A DNA stretch of 64,000 bases from positions 73,133,749 to 73,197,748 of the forward strand of contig CM026387.1 of NCBI GenBank assembly GCA_014843695.1, written 5' to 3'. The first letter of the stretch is position 1. The number at the start of each line of letters is the position of its first letter. The DNA is from Archivesica marissinica (taxonomy: Eukaryota; Mollusca; Bivalvia; Venerida; Vesicomyidae). This document shows positions 45,765-58,700 of the stretch, piece after piece. The translations under genes and the position numbers were made by a program. The notes under the pieces were generated by a model. That model was not told the origin of the DNA. It saw only the letters and a list, made by a program, of their open reading frames with translations, and searched no databases.

Positions 45765-46432
45765 CGTATGATTTCATGTGAGGCGGCTATCCAGCTGGCT
45801 TGGTGATTCTACCCGTACATACCTGACATACTGCTCGGAGGGGCACCCAGTGTATTCCTCCATCTAAGGTTCGAATCCTACTGCCTCGTGGTGTCTAATT
45901 CTTTCATGTGAGGAAGTTATCCAGCTGGCTTACTGAAGGTTGGTGGTTCTATCCGGGTGCCCGTCCGTACCTGAAATACTGCTGGGAGGGGCACCCGGGG
46001 TATTCCTCCACCTCGCCCGTGCCTGAAATACTGCTGGGAGGGGCACCCGGGGTATTCCTCCACCTCGCCCGTGCCTGAAATACTGCTGGGAGGGGCACCC
46101 GGGATATTCCTCCACCTCGCCCGTGCCTGAAATACTGCTGGGAGGGGCACCCGGGGTATTCCTCCACCTCGTCCGTACCTGAAATACTGCTCGGAGGGCC
46201 ACCCGGGGTATTCCTCCACCTCGTCCGTACCTGAAATACTGCTCGGAGGGACACCCGGGGTATTCCTCCACCTCGTCCGTACCTGAAATACTGCTGGGAG
46301 GGGCACCCGGGGTATTCCTCCACCTCGTCCGTACCTGAAATACTGCTAGGAGGGGGCACCCGGGATCTTCCTCCACCAATAGTAGTTGGAATTTCGCCAT
46401 ATGACTTAAGCTGTTGGTGCAACTTTAAACTC
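45765..46432 (+). repeat. SINE with a 52-bp internal array (copy 1 of the large duplication)
   Basis: The unit TACCTGAAATACTGCTCGGA plus GGGGCACCCGGGGTATTCC is repeated 7-8 times at 45960-46350. It is bounded by the SINE middle (AGCTGGCTTACTGAAGG) and tail (CCACCAATAGTAGTTGGAA). It corresponds to the segment of the SINE between the 49-bp and 45-bp arrayed segments. Confidence 0.9.
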
Positions 46433-46780
46433 AAAAATAAAGACACGTATATTTGAGTTTCATTCATGTTATTTTGTGCATTTTGTTCATTCTTAGCTTA
46501 CACACATTTATTTTAGCTCGATTGCAAAACAAGTTCTTACAACTTATATTAATATTGCTTGGAGTGTCTTCCTCCACCAATGTTAGTTGGAGGGTAGCCG
46601 AATGACCCAAGCTATTGGTGCGACTTTAAACCCGGATAACAAACAAACTGTATTAGCTAACCCAGCTTTTGTGATCTAGGTGTCCAAATGTTGGTCAAGA
46701 ATCTGTTCATACAGTCGAACCCGTCGTACGCAGCCAGTCGGTGGGAGTACAGAAAGTAACTGCTTGGTATAGGTGACTGT

Positions 46781-47281
46781 TTAACCCTTTGCTGCTAAAC
46801 AACATAGATCCAGAACAGCCGTAGTGCAGGAACATTCTAGAGGGTGATGTTGGCGAAATTGTCGCCCAAGGGACCCTACCCTGATTTTGCCCTCTGTTGC
46901 CTAATTTTTTTAATATATTTTTTGGTTTTTACGATTTTCAAACAAAATTTATAGCACTCCTAATCAAATGTTGTATTTAATGGTTGTACTGTGCATTTTA
47001 ACCCTATTTTGCAGAAGTATATTAAAGAACACAATTTAAGGTAACAATTACGCGCTTTCTCACTTCTCCCAAAAATTCTGACCTAGAATGAACCCTGTGT
47101 AGTGTATCACTGCGTCTGATCAAGATCTATGTTGTTTTTGCTATTCAGCCAAGTGTTTTAGCTCCACTATCCGAATAGCAAACGACATAAAGCCTGATCA
47201 GACGGCACATGCTGTGCCGTCTGATCTGGCTCTATGCTGTTTGCAAGTGATTTTATCTGCCGCTAGCGTGCAAAGGGTTAA
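46781..47281. mobile_element. hairpin MITE with a second element nested inside
   Basis: The outer ends are TTAACCCTTTGCTGCTAAAC and GCTAGCGTGCAAAGGGTTAA. The nested element (about 46827-47096) ends TGACCTAGAATGAACCCTG and matches the right half of 30477-31048. The right copy is at 59350-59850. Confidence 0.75.
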
Positions 47282-47743
47282 TAGAGATGATATAGCCAGT
47301 TAAAGAATTTGGATGCTGGTTGCATAACACAAGGGACTGCAAATACAGGGTTGACTATTTAATCCATTCAACACCCAAGTAACCGACCTGGACTGGTCGC
47401 TGATATTTTTAGACCAATATTTTAATAAGAAAATTACATTTGGACCAGTTCATTTATCAAAATGGGTAATTTTGTCTAAAAATAGTAATGTTAATGGCAA
47501 AAAGTGCAGATCCTGATGAGACGTCTCATCTGGATCTGCACTTTTTGTAAGCCTATTTAGAGGTCTCTAGTGGTTAAAGAGGTGACTGCTACACTAGCAA
47601 AGGTTTGGCTGTATAATGGAAGTGACTGCCAACACCAGTTGGACTATATAACAGGGGTGAATGTTAACACATGGTTCACTGTAGTGTTTTGACAATTAAG
47701 CAAATTAGTAATGTTTGATGGGTGTTAAAACAATTTATTTACA

Positions 47744-48300
47744 GACGGATCTGTAGTCCAGTGGTTAACACGTTGGACTGGTAATCCAGGGATCGCAGGT
47801 TCGACCCCCCCTTGTGACCATAACAAAATTAACAGTCTTTCAGATGGGACGTTAAACCGAGGTCTTGTATCGGTGCTTTACACCATGCACGTAAAAGAAC
47901 CAGAGGAGACTCTTGAATGGGTCTCTGTCTGTATCATTGCACTATCCTCCAAAAATCTAAAATGCAGGGTTCCCTCTGTCTGAATGTTTGTCTGCGCCAC
48001 TTCTGTCGCCAATTGAAAAATACTGGAGCCAATTTAAAAAACTTGGAGCCAACTAAGAGCCATATAGTTCACAAATAAATATATGAAGCCATGTATTTGA
48101 CAAAACATGTGCCAACAAAAACATTTTAAATGTTGAGCCAAATATGTTCGCCAATTCACAAAATTTAGCGCCAATATTTATTTGTTATTTGTCGCAATTG
48201 GCGACCGACAGCGGGAACCCTGAAAATGACTTAATCTCTTCAGGAAGTGTCGCTCATATGGGCAACCGGTAGCGACGATAAACGTAAAACACGCACGCAA
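47744..48300 (+). repeat. Thr-like SINE split by a hAT-like insertion
   Basis: The SINE head (GGACTGGTAATCC) and body run to 47964. The 3' end resumes at 48223 (AAAATGACTTAATCTCTTCA). The inserted element is 47965-48222. The right copy is at 60313-60869. Confidence 0.85.
47965..48222. mobile_element. hAT-like element with CAGGGTTCCC ends (258 bp)
   Basis: The ends CAGGGTTCCCTCTGTC and GACAGCGGGAACCCTG are inverted repeats typical of hAT (CAGGG). The flanks CTAAAATG and TGAAAATG look like a mutated 8-bp target duplication. The interior has repeated GGAGCCAA / GCCAATT words. The identical right-hand copy is at 60534-60791. Confidence 0.75.
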
Positions 48301-49020
48301 TGGTTTACTGTATAGTGTTTTGACAATTAAACACATTAGTAGAAATTATTTAACATGAAGAATATGTTCTGGGCTGGAGGCCTTATATATGACAATAAAC
48401 CTTATGCTATGTTATGATGGGTAACAGTTTATATAAATTTAATTTAGCTTGATTGTGAAACAAGTGTTTGTACTGGCTTCACTACCTCAGCATTAGTGGC
48501 CCCGATTATGCAAATAGGGTACTGAAGGGTAAATGATAAAGAAAGTTTCATCTTTACAATAATTTAATACTATATTTTGATATAAATCATACAATACACG
48601 GAGAACAACGGCTTGCTTACAACATAAACAGATTGACTTTCAATATGTCCAAATGTACCCATAACCAAATAACAAGGCACCACACCATGGGTCAAGGTCA
48701 CTGGTAGGTTGGAGACTTTGTCCTCGGATGTAGATGCAAAGATTCAAAGCAATACCTTTGAGGTTTGAAATAATATTGTTTTGAGTTATTTTTGACATGT
48801 GTATATTTCAGAAAAACACCATTACTTTGATAAATTCAAAGTCACACTTGGGAATGGACTTGTTAAAGGGGCAGGAAACAACCCCTAGAAACAGTATGCA
48901 ACTTATGAAGCATTGTATTTGACAGGTTTTAAGCTATATACAACATTGTATGAACTTTTCGATGCAATAACTGGAAACGTGACCAATATAGCTCCAAATA
49001 CACATTAATAGCACATCAAA
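48301..49020. other. intergenic within the duplicated block
   Basis: About 48428-48470 is a SINE fragment. Otherwise no gene is seen. The text recurs at 60870-61580. Confidence 0.5.
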
Positions 49021-49811
49021 TACAGTCAAACTTGCCCGAAAGACCATGTCTATTAAGAGACCACTTGTATTAAGAAACCACTTGCATTAAGAGACCACTT
49101 GTATTAAGAGACCACTTGCATTAAGAGACCACTTGTATTAGGAGACCACTTGCATTAAGAGGCCACTTGTATTAAGAGACCACTTGCATTAAGAGACCAC
49201 TTGCATTAAGAGACCACTTGTATTAAGAGACCACTTGCATTAAGAGGCCACTTGTATTAAGAGGCCACTTGTATTAAGAGACCACTTGCATTAAGAGACC
49301 ACTTGCATTAAGAGACCACTTGCATTAAGAGACCACTTGTATTAGGAGACCACTTGCATTAAGAGGCCACTTGTATTAAGAGACCACTTGAATTAAGAGA
49401 CCACTTGATTAAGAGACCACTTGTATAAGAGACCACTTGCCCACTGTATTAAGAGACCACTTGCATTAAGAGACCACTTGCATTAAGAGACCACTTGTAT
49501 TAGGAGACCACTTGCATTAAGAGGCCACTTGTATTAAGAGACCACTTGCATTAAGAGACCACTTGTATTAAGAGACCACTTGTATTAAGAGACCACTTGC
49601 ATTAGGAGACCACTTGCATTAAGAGGCCACTTGTATTAAGAGGCCACTTGTATTAAGAGACCACTTGCATTAAGAGACCACTTGCATTAAGAGACCACTT
49701 TTCTGTTCCTGTTTGTGCTGTTAAAAAACAAATTAGCCTGTATTAACTATTAAAGAGACCGTTCCTGCTTGCCCTTCCCGTTGGTTGTCTCTTAATACAA
49801 GTTTGACTGTA
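49021..49811. mobile_element. CAGTCAAAC-ended MITE with a 19-bp internal array
   Basis: It is bounded by TACAGTCAAACTTGCCCG and ACAAGTTTGACTGTA. About 34 units of GACCACTTGCATTAAGA with GA/GG lie between (49050-49700). The right copy at 61581-62690 has about 51 units. Confidence 0.88.
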
Positions 49812-50758
49812 TCTCACATTCCACTAGAGCTGACGAGACAATTACTTATGGAAAACGTGTTTTGAACAAAACCGGAGGTAATCCAGGACAGCTGATATTG
49901 AGTGGGTTTTACAAAATATCGACATAATTTATGTTACAGTGACTTAAAGATAATGTACCAGTTAACACCACACGTAAACAATCTACAGACGTGCTTAGAT
50001 AAAACATACTTCAGGCCCGTAGCCACACTGAGGAAAATGAGGCATTCGCCTCGGTTTGAATTTGGCAAGTAACGACACGTATAGGAAAACTCTGATAAAA
50101 CTGCCTTCAGAATGCACAGACAAGCACCCACAAAATAATTTGGGGGGGGGGGGCTCGGTTATTTTCAGATTCTGGCTACGGCACTGTACTTCCATGCAAT
50201 TAAGCTAAATGTTTAAGCCGAGAACTATTTACATGTGTGCAGCATCGCTCTGTTGGGAAGTGCGTGCAACTTCCTTTTTTATGCCTGTGTATCTCGTACA
50301 GAATTTGTATATACTATATAGTAATTTTCCTTTAGCAATCAAATCAATTATTTTGGCATGTATATATGTTTATATATATCTATCAAGATGGTTTTCTGCT
50401 AAACAGCTTCCAGTAACTGAAAAGGCCAATAAATATCCAGCAATCGCTCGTTTCTTTGCCACTATCGTTACTACTTACTACCCATAAGATTGCATTCTGG
50501 GAATTTGCAATAACAATTATTTCTTTACTTGCATTTCAACTGCTACCTCAAAATTCTGGAATTTTCAATCAATTCTTCACTGGAATTTGTTCGTCCAAAT
50601 GCAACATTCTTGGAATTTTCTATCAACAATTATAAATTTTATTTGAATTTCCACTGTTAGTACACAATTCCTGGAATATCCAGTCACATGATTTTTGCGC
50701 TTAACATAATTTTCTGTCGTTAATTCTCAGTTCCAATATTATTCTATCTACTATCCCA

Positions 50759-50901
50759 TCATTTTCCACCTTTTCTTCCCTTCTTCTTCTGTGATTTGCC
50801 GCCTTGTTGTTGCTGCGTATTCTGCTGGGATCCGGCACCACCGTGAAGTCGAGATTTCAACTTGGGTATCGTTTCACCAAGGTATAGTAGTATAGACTGT
50901 C
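50759..50901 (-). CDS. SRP19: SRP19, terminal exon (left copy)
   Basis: Signal recognition particle 19-kDa subunit binds SRP RNA and allows SRP54 to load; it acts in the nucleolus and cytosol. The exon follows an acceptor TTTGTTTTTTACAG (minus strand) and is 143 nt. In phase it reads QSILLYLGETIPKLKSRL, then a Gly/Gln linker, and ends KSQKKKGRKGGK before TGA. This matches the family's SVMLYAAEMIPKLKTR segment and Lys-rich tail. AATAAA lies about 115 nt past the stop (50643-50638). Upstream exons are not seen before the array and gap. An identical exon is at 63626-63768, so only one may belong to the working gene. Confidence 0.85.
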
Positions 50902-50944
50902 CTGTAAAAAACAAATGAAATTTCAGTTTAATACCTAGTTAGTG

Positions 50945-53900
50945 GTCAACCGGTCACCTGTACAGTCAAACGTGTGTTAGTGGTCAACCAGTCACCTCTA
51001 CAGTCAAACCTGTGCTAGTGGTCAACTGGTCACCTCTACATTCAAATCTGTGTTAGTGGTCAAATGGTCACCTCTATGGTCAAACCTGTGTTAGTGGTCA
51101 ACCGGTCACCTCTACAGTCAAACCTGTGTTAGTGGTCAACCGGTCACCTCTACAGTCAACCTGTGCTAGTGGTCAACTGGTCACCTCTACATTCAAACCT
51201 GTGTTAGTGGTCAAATGGTCACCTCTATGGTCAAACCTGTGTTAGTGGAAAACCGGTCACCTCTACAGTCAAACCTGTGTTAGTGGTCAACCGGTCACCT
51301 CTACAGTCAAACCTGTGTTAGTGGTCAACCGGTCACCTCTACAGTCAAAACTGTATTAGTGGTCAACCAGTCACCTCTACAGTCAAACCTGTGTTAGTGG
51401 TCAACTGGTCACCTCTACCGTCAACCCTGTGTTAGTGGTCAACCGGTCACCTCTACAATCAAACCTGTTAGTGGTCACCTCTACAGTTAAACCTGTGTCA
51501 GTGGTCAACTGTTCACTTCTAGTCAAACCTGTGTTAGTGGTCAACTGGTCACCTCTACAGTCAAACCTGTCTCAATGGTCAACCGGTCACCTCTACAGTC
51601 AAACATGTGTTAGTGGTCAACCGGTCACCTCTACAGTCAAACCTGTCTCAATGGTCAAATGGTCACCTCTACCGTCAACCCTGTGTTAGTGGTCAACCGG
51701 TCACCTCTACAATCAAACCTGTGTTAGTGGTCACCTCTACAGTTAAACTTGTGTCAGTGGTCAACTGTTCACTTCTAGTCAAACCTGTGTTAGTGGTCAA
51801 CTGGTCACCTCTACAGTAAAACCTGTCTCAATGGTCAACCGGTCACCTTTACTGTCAAACCTGTGTTAGTGGTCAACCAGTCACATCTACAGTCAAACCT
51901 GTCTCAATGGTCAACCGGTCACCTCTACAGTCAAACCTGTCTCAATGGTCAACCGGTCACCTCTACTGTCAAACCTGTGTTAGTGGTCAACCGGTCACCT
52001 CTACAGTCAAACCTGTCTCAATGGTCAACCGGTCACCTCTACAGTCAAACCTGTCTCAATGGTCAACCGGTCACCTCTACAGTCAAACCTGTCTCAATGG
52101 TCAACCGGTCACCTCTACAGTCAAACCTGTCTCAAAGGTCAACCGGTCACCTCTACAGTCAAACCTGTGTTAGTGGTCAAGCGGTCACCTATACTGTCAA
52201 ACCTGTCTCAATGGTCAACCGGTCACCTCTACAGTCAAACCTGTCTCAATGGTCAACCGGTCACCTCTACAGTCAAACCTGTCTCAATGGTCAACCGGTC
52301 ACCTCTACAGTCAAACCTGTCTCAATGGTCAACTGGTCACCTCTACAGTCAAACCTGTGTTAGTGGTCAACCGGTCACCTCTACAGTCAAACCTGTCTCA
52401 ATGGTCAACCGGTCACCTCTACAGTCAAACCTGTCTCAATGGTCAACCGGTCACCTCTACAGTCAAACCTGTGTTAGTGGTCAACCGGTCACCTCTACAG
52501 TCAAACCTGTCTCAATGGTCAACCGGTCACCTCTACAGTCAAACCTGTGTTAGTGGTCAAGCGGTCACCTCTACAGTCAAACCTGTCTCAATGGTCAACC
52601 GGTCACCTATACAGTCAAACCTGTGTTAGTGGTCAACCGGTCACCTCTACAGTCAAACCTGTGTTAGTGGTCAACCGGTCACCTCTACAGTCAAACCTGT
52701 CTCAATGGTCAACCGGTCACCTATACTGTCAAACCTGTGTTAATGGTCAACCGGTCACCTCTACTGTCAAACCTGTGTTAGTGGTCAACCGGTCACCTCT
52801 ACAGTCAAACCTGTGTTAGTGGTCAATCGATCACCTCTACAGTCAAACCTGTCTCAATGGTCAACCGGTCACCTCTACAGTCAAACCTGTCTCAATGGTC
52901 AACCGGTCACCTCTACAGTCAAACCTGTCTCAATGGTCAACCGGTCACCTCTACAGTCAAACCTGTCTCAATGGTCAACCGGTCACCTCTACAGTCAAAC
53001 CTGTGTTAGTGGTCAACTCTACAGTCAAACCTGTCTCAATGGTCAACCGGTCACCTCTACAGTCAAACCTGTCTCAATGGTCAACCGGTCACCTCTACAG
53101 TCAAACCTGTCTCAATGGTCAACCGGTCACCTATACTGTCAAACCTGTCTTAGTGGTCAACCGGTCACCTCTACAGTCAAACCTGTCTCAATGGTCAACC
53201 GGTCACCTCTACAGTCAAACCTGTCTCAATGGTCAACCGGTCACCTCTACAGTCAAACCTGTTTAGTGGTCAACTCTACAGTCAAACCTGTCTCAATGGT
53301 CAACCGGTCACCTCTACAGTCAAACCTGTCTCAATGGTCAACCGGTCACCTATACTGTCAAACCTGTCTCAATGGTCAACCGGTCACCTATACTGTCAAA
53401 CCTGTGTTAGTGGTCAACCGGTCACCTATACTGTCAAACCTGTCTCAATGGTCAACCGGTCACCTATACTGTCAAACCTGTCTCAATGGTCAACCGGTCA
53501 CCTCTACAGTCAAACCTGTCTCAATGGTCAACCGGTCACCTCTACAGTCAAACCTGTCTCAATGGTCAACGGTCACCTCTACAGTCAAACCTGTCTCAAT
53601 GGTCAACCGGTCACCTCTACAGTCAAACCTGTCTCAATGGTCAACCGGTCACCTCTACAGTCAAACCTGTCTCAATGGTCAACCGGTCACCTCTACAGTC
53701 AAACCTGTCTCAATGGTCAACCGGTCACCTCTACAGTCAAACCTGTCTCAATGGTCAACCGGTCACCTCTACAGTCAAACCTGTCTCAATGGTCAACCGG
53801 TCACCTCTACAGTCAAACCTGTCTCAATGGTCAACCGGTCACCTCTACAGTCAAACCTGTCTCAATGGTCAACCGTCACCTCTACAGTCAAACCTGTCTC

Positions 53901-56900
53901 AATGGTCAACCGTCACCTCTACAGTCAAACCTGTCTCAATGGTCAACCGGTCACCTCTACAGTCAAACCTGTCTCAATGGTCAACCGGTCACCTCTACAG
54001 TCAAACCTGTCTCAATGGTCAACCGGTCACCTCTACAGTCAAACCTGTCTCAATGGTCAACCGGTCACCTCTACAGTCAAACCTGTGTTAGTGGTCAACC
54101 GGTCACCTCTACAGTCAAACCTGTCTCAATGGTCAACCGGTCACCTCTACAGTCAAACCTGTCTCAATGGTCAACCGGTCACCTCTACAGTCAAACCTGT
54201 GTTTGGTCAACGGTCACCTCTACAGTAAAACTGTCAATGGTCAACCGGTCACCTCTACAGTCAAACCTGTCTCAATGGTCAACCGGTCACCTATACTGTC
54301 AAACCTGTCTCAATGGTCAACCGGTCACCTATACTGTCAAACCTGTGTTAGTGGTCAAGCGGTCACCTCTACAGTCAAACCTGTCTCAATGGTCAACCGG
54401 TCACCTATACTGTCAAACCTGTGTTAGTGGTCAAGCGGTCACCTCTACAGTCAAACCTGTCTCAATGGTCAACCGGTCACCTCTACAGTCAAACCTGTCT
54501 CAATGGTCAACCGGTCACCTCTACAGTCAAACCTGTCTCAATGGTCAACCGGTCACCTCTACAGTCAAACCTGTCTCAATGGTCAACCGGTCACCTCTAC
54601 AGTCAAACCTGTCTCAATGGTCAACCGGTCACCTCTACAGTCAAACCTGTCTCAATGGTCAACCGGTCACCTCTACAGTCAAACCTGTCTCAATGGTCAA
54701 CCGGTCACCTCTACAGTCAAACCTGTCTCAATGGTCAACCGGTCACCTCTACAGTCAAACCTGTCTCAATGGTCAACCGGTCACCTCTACAGTCAAACCT
54801 GTCTCAATGGTCAACCGGTCACCTCTACAGTCAAACCTGTCTCAATGGTCAACCGGTCACCTCTACAGTCAAACCTGTCTCAATGTCAACCGGTCACCAC
54901 CAAACCAATGGTCACCTCTACAGTCAAACCTGTCTCAATGGTCAACCGGTCACCTCTACAGTCAAACCTGTCTCAATGGTCAACGGTCACCTCTACAGTC
55001 AAACCTGTGTTAGTGGTCAACCGGTCACCTCTACAGTCAAACCTGTCTCAATGGTCAACCGGTCACCTCTACAGTCAAACCTGTCTCAATGGTCAACCGG
55101 TCACCTCTACAGTCAAACCTGTGTTAGTGGTCAACCGGTCACCTCTACAGTCAAACCTGTCTCAATGGTCAACCGGTCACCTATACTGTCAAACCTGTGT
55201 TAGTGGTCAACCGGTCACCTCTACAGTCAAACCTGTGTTAGTGGTCAACCGGTCACCTCTACAGTCAAACCTGTGTTAGTGGTCAATCGATCACCTCTAC
55301 AGTCAAACCTGTGTTAGTGGTCAACCGGTCACCTCTACAGTCAAACCTGTCTCAATGGTCAACCGGTCACCTCTACAGTCAAACCTGTCTCAATGGTCAA
55401 CTGGTCTCCTCTACAGTCAAACCTGTCCCAATGGTCAACCGGTCACCTCTACAGTCAAACCTGTCTCAATGGTCAACCGGTCACCTATACTGTCAAACCT
55501 GTCTCAATGGTCAACCGGTCACCTATACTGTCAAACCTGTGTTAGTGGTCAAGCGGTCACCTCTACAGTCAAACCTGTCTCAATGGTCAACCGGTCACCT
55601 ATACTGTCAAACCTGTGTTAGTGGTCAAGCGGTCACCTCTACAGTCAAACCTGTCTCAATGGTCAACCGGTCACCTCTACAGTCAAACCTGTCCCAATGG
55701 TCAACCGGTCACCTCTACAGTCAAACCTGTCTCAATGGTCAACCGGTCACCTCTACAGTCAAACCTGTCTCAATGGTCAACCGGTCACCTCTACAGTCAA
55801 ACCTGTCTCAATGGTCAACCGGTCACCTCTACAGTCAAACCTGTCTCAATGGTCAACCGGTCACCTCTACAGTCAAACCTGTGTTAGTGGTCAACCGGTC
55901 ACCTCTACAGTCAAACCTGTCTCAATGGTCAACCGGTCACCTCTACAGTCAAACCTGTCTCAATGGTCAACCGGTCACCTCTACTGTCAAACCTGTCTCA
56001 ATGGTCAACCGGTCACCTCTACAGTCAAACCTGTGTTAGTGGTCAACCGGTCACCTCTACAGTCAAACCTGTGTTAGTGGTCAACCGGTCACCTCTACAG
56101 TCAAACCTGTCTCAATGGTCAACCGGTCACCTCTACAGTCAAACCTGTGTTAGTGGTCAACCGGTCACCTCTACAGTCAAACCTGTCTCAATGGTCAACC
56201 GGTCACCTCTACAGTCAAACCTGTCTCAATGGTCAACCGGTCACCTATACTGTCAAACCTGTCTCAATGGTCAACCGGTCACCTATACTGTCAAACCTGT
56301 GTTAGTGGTCAACCGGTCACCTCTACAGTCAAACCTGTCTCAATGGTCAACCGGTCACCTCTACAGTCAAACCTGTCTCAATGGTCAACCGGTCACCTCT
56401 ACAGTCAAACCTGTCTAAATGGTCACCTCTACAGTCAACCTGTCTCAATGGTCACCGGTCACCTCTACAGTCAAACCTGTCTCAATGGTCAACCGGTCAC
56501 CTCTACAGTCAAACCTGTGTTAGTGGTCAACCGGTCACCTCTACAGTCAAACCTGTCTCAATGGTCAACCGGTCACCTCTACAGTCAAACCTGTCTCAAT
56601 GGTCAACCGGTCACCTCTACAGTCAAACCTGTGTTAGTGGTCAACCGTCACCTCTACAGTAAAACCTGTCTCAATGGTCAACCGGTCACCTATACTGTCA
56701 AACCTGTGTTAGTGGTCAACCGGTCACCTCTACAGTCAAACCTGTGTTAGTGGTCAACCGGTCACCTCTACAGTCAAACCTGTGTCAGTGGTCAACCGAT
56801 CACCTCTACAGTCAAACCTGTGTTAGTGGTCAACCGGTCACCTCTACAGTCAAACCTGTCTCAATGGTCAACCGGTCACCTCTACAGTCAAACCTGTCTC

Positions 56901-57192
56901 AATGGTCAACTGTCACCTCTACAGTCAAACCTGTCCAATGGTCAACCGGTCACCTCTACAGTCAAACCTGTCTCAATGGTCAACCGGTCACCTATACAGT
57001 CAAACCTGTCTCAATGGTCAACCGGTCACCTATACTGTCAAACCTGTGTTAGTGGTCAAGCGGTCACCTCTACAGTCAAACCTGTCTCAATGGTCAACCG
57101 GTCACCTATACTGTCAAACCTGTGTTAGTGGTCAACCGGTCACCTCTACAGTCAAACCTGTCTCAATGGTCAACCGGTCACCTCTACAGTCA
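50945..57192. repeat. 38-bp mega-minisatellite derived from a MITE terminus
   Basis: About 160 units of GGTCAACCGGTCACCTCTAC plus AGTCAAACCTGTGTTAGT. The unit contains the TACAGTCAAACCTGTGTTAG terminus of the MITEs at 10786 and 23385. Two main variants (GTGTTAGT and GTCTCAAT) and a TATACTG variant occur in recurring blocks. All ORFs over it (STGHLYSQTC, VNRSPLQSNL) are by-products. Confidence 0.95.
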
Positions 57193-57196
57193 TATA

Positions 57197-57580
57197 CCTA
57201 GCTTCCTCCACCAATAATAGCTGACAGTCACCATATTACCTAAGCTTCCTCCGCCAATAATAGCTGGAGAGTCACCATATTACCTAAGCTTCCTCCGCCA
57301 ATAATAACTGGAGAGTCACCATATTACCTAAGCTTCCTCCGCCAATAATAGCTGGAGAGTCACCATATTACCTAAGCTTCCTCCACCAATAATAGCTGGT
57401 GAGTCACCATATTACCTAAGCTTCCTCCGCCAATAATAGCTGGAGAGTCACCATATTACCTAAGCTTCCTCCGCCAATAATAACTGGAGAGTCACCATAT
57501 TACCTAAGCTTCCTCCGCCAATAATAGCTGGAGAGTCACCATATTACCTAAGCTGTTGGTGCGACTTTAAGCTCAACAAA
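57197..57580 (+). repeat. SINE 3' end expanded into a 45-bp array
   Basis: About 8 units of CTTCCTCCGCCAATAATAGC plus TGGAGAGTCACCATATTACC. The array ends in the normal SINE tail AAGCTGTTGGTGCGACTTTA. Confidence 0.92.
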
Positions 57581-57700
57581 CAAACAAAGTTGTGTCTTTC
57601 GTGAAAACCTTCCATATAATTATATGTTTTTTATCTTTATTGAAGCAACACTACATCAGTGAAAACATGCATTTCTACAGAATGTATTGTCCTATTATAT

Positions 57701-58700
57701 NNNNNNNNNNNNNNNNNNNNNNNNNNNNNNNNNNNNNNNNNNNNNNNNNNNNNNNNNNNNNNNNNNNNNNNNNNNNNNNNNNNNNNNNNNNNNNNNNNNN
57801 NNNNNNNNNNNNNNNNNNNNNNNNNNNNNNNNNNNNNNNNNNNNNNNNNNNNNNNNNNNNNNNNNNNNNNNNNNNNNNNNNNNNNNNNNNNNNNNNNNNN
57901 NNNNNNNNNNNNNNNNNNNNNNNNNNNNNNNNNNNNNNNNNNNNNNNNNNNNNNNNNNNNNNNNNNNNNNNNNNNNNNNNNNNNNNNNNNNNNNNNNNNN
58001 NNNNNNNNNNNNNNNNNNNNNNNNNNNNNNNNNNNNNNNNNNNNNNNNNNNNNNNNNNNNNNNNNNNNNNNNNNNNNNNNNNNNNNNNNNNNNNNNNNNN
58101 NNNNNNNNNNNNNNNNNNNNNNNNNNNNNNNNNNNNNNNNNNNNNNNNNNNNNNNNNNNNNNNNNNNNNNNNNNNNNNNNNNNNNNNNNNNNNNNNNNNN
58201 NNNNNNNNNNNNNNNNNNNNNNNNNNNNNNNNNNNNNNNNNNNNNNNNNNNNNNNNNNNNNNNNNNNNNNNNNNNNNNNNNNNNNNNNNNNNNNNNNNNN
58301 NNNNNNNNNNNNNNNNNNNNNNNNNNNNNNNNNNNNNNNNNNNNNNNNNNNNNNNNNNNNNNNNNNNNNNNNNNNNNNNNNNNNNNNNNNNNNNNNNNNN
58401 NNNNNNNNNNNNNNNNNNNNNNNNNNNNNNNNNNNNNNNNNNNNNNNNNNNNNNNNNNNNNNNNNNNNNNNNNNNNNNNNNNNNNNNNNNNNNNNNNNNN
58501 NNNNNNNNNNNNNNNNNNNNNNNNNNNNNNNNNNNNNNNNNNNNNNNNNNNNNNNNNNNNNNNNNNNNNNNNNNNNNNNNNNNNNNNNNNNNNNNNNNNN
58601 NNNNNNNNNNNNNNNNNNNNNNNNNNNNNNNNNNNNNNNNNNNNNNNNNNNNNNNNNNNNNNNNNNNNNNNNNNNNNNNNNNNNNNNNNNNNNNNNNNNN
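57701..58700. other. assembly gap, exactly 1000 N
   Basis: A round gap size suggests a fixed-length placeholder, so the true distance is unknown. ORFs spanning it are meaningless. Confidence 0.99.

Larger units (their letters stand above)
46132..50960. repeat. large direct duplication, left copy
   Basis: Base-for-base the same as 58701-63815 at an offset of 12569, changing to 12560 after a 9-bp loss near 61297. Differences are single substitutions (for example near 50092 and 49922), short indels, homopolymer length, and the copy number of the 19-bp array. It contains a hairpin MITE, a Thr-like SINE with an insertion, a 19-bp array and the last exon of SRP19. Confidence 0.95.

Noticed and set aside
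49050..49700. CRISPR-like regular repeats
   Set aside because: Here and in the other arrays the units are contiguous without unique spacers, and the genome is eukaryotic. They are minisatellites.
52813..55013. ORFs of 471 and 594 codons
   Set aside because: They are by-products of the 38-bp array. The peptide units merely shift frame with each copy.
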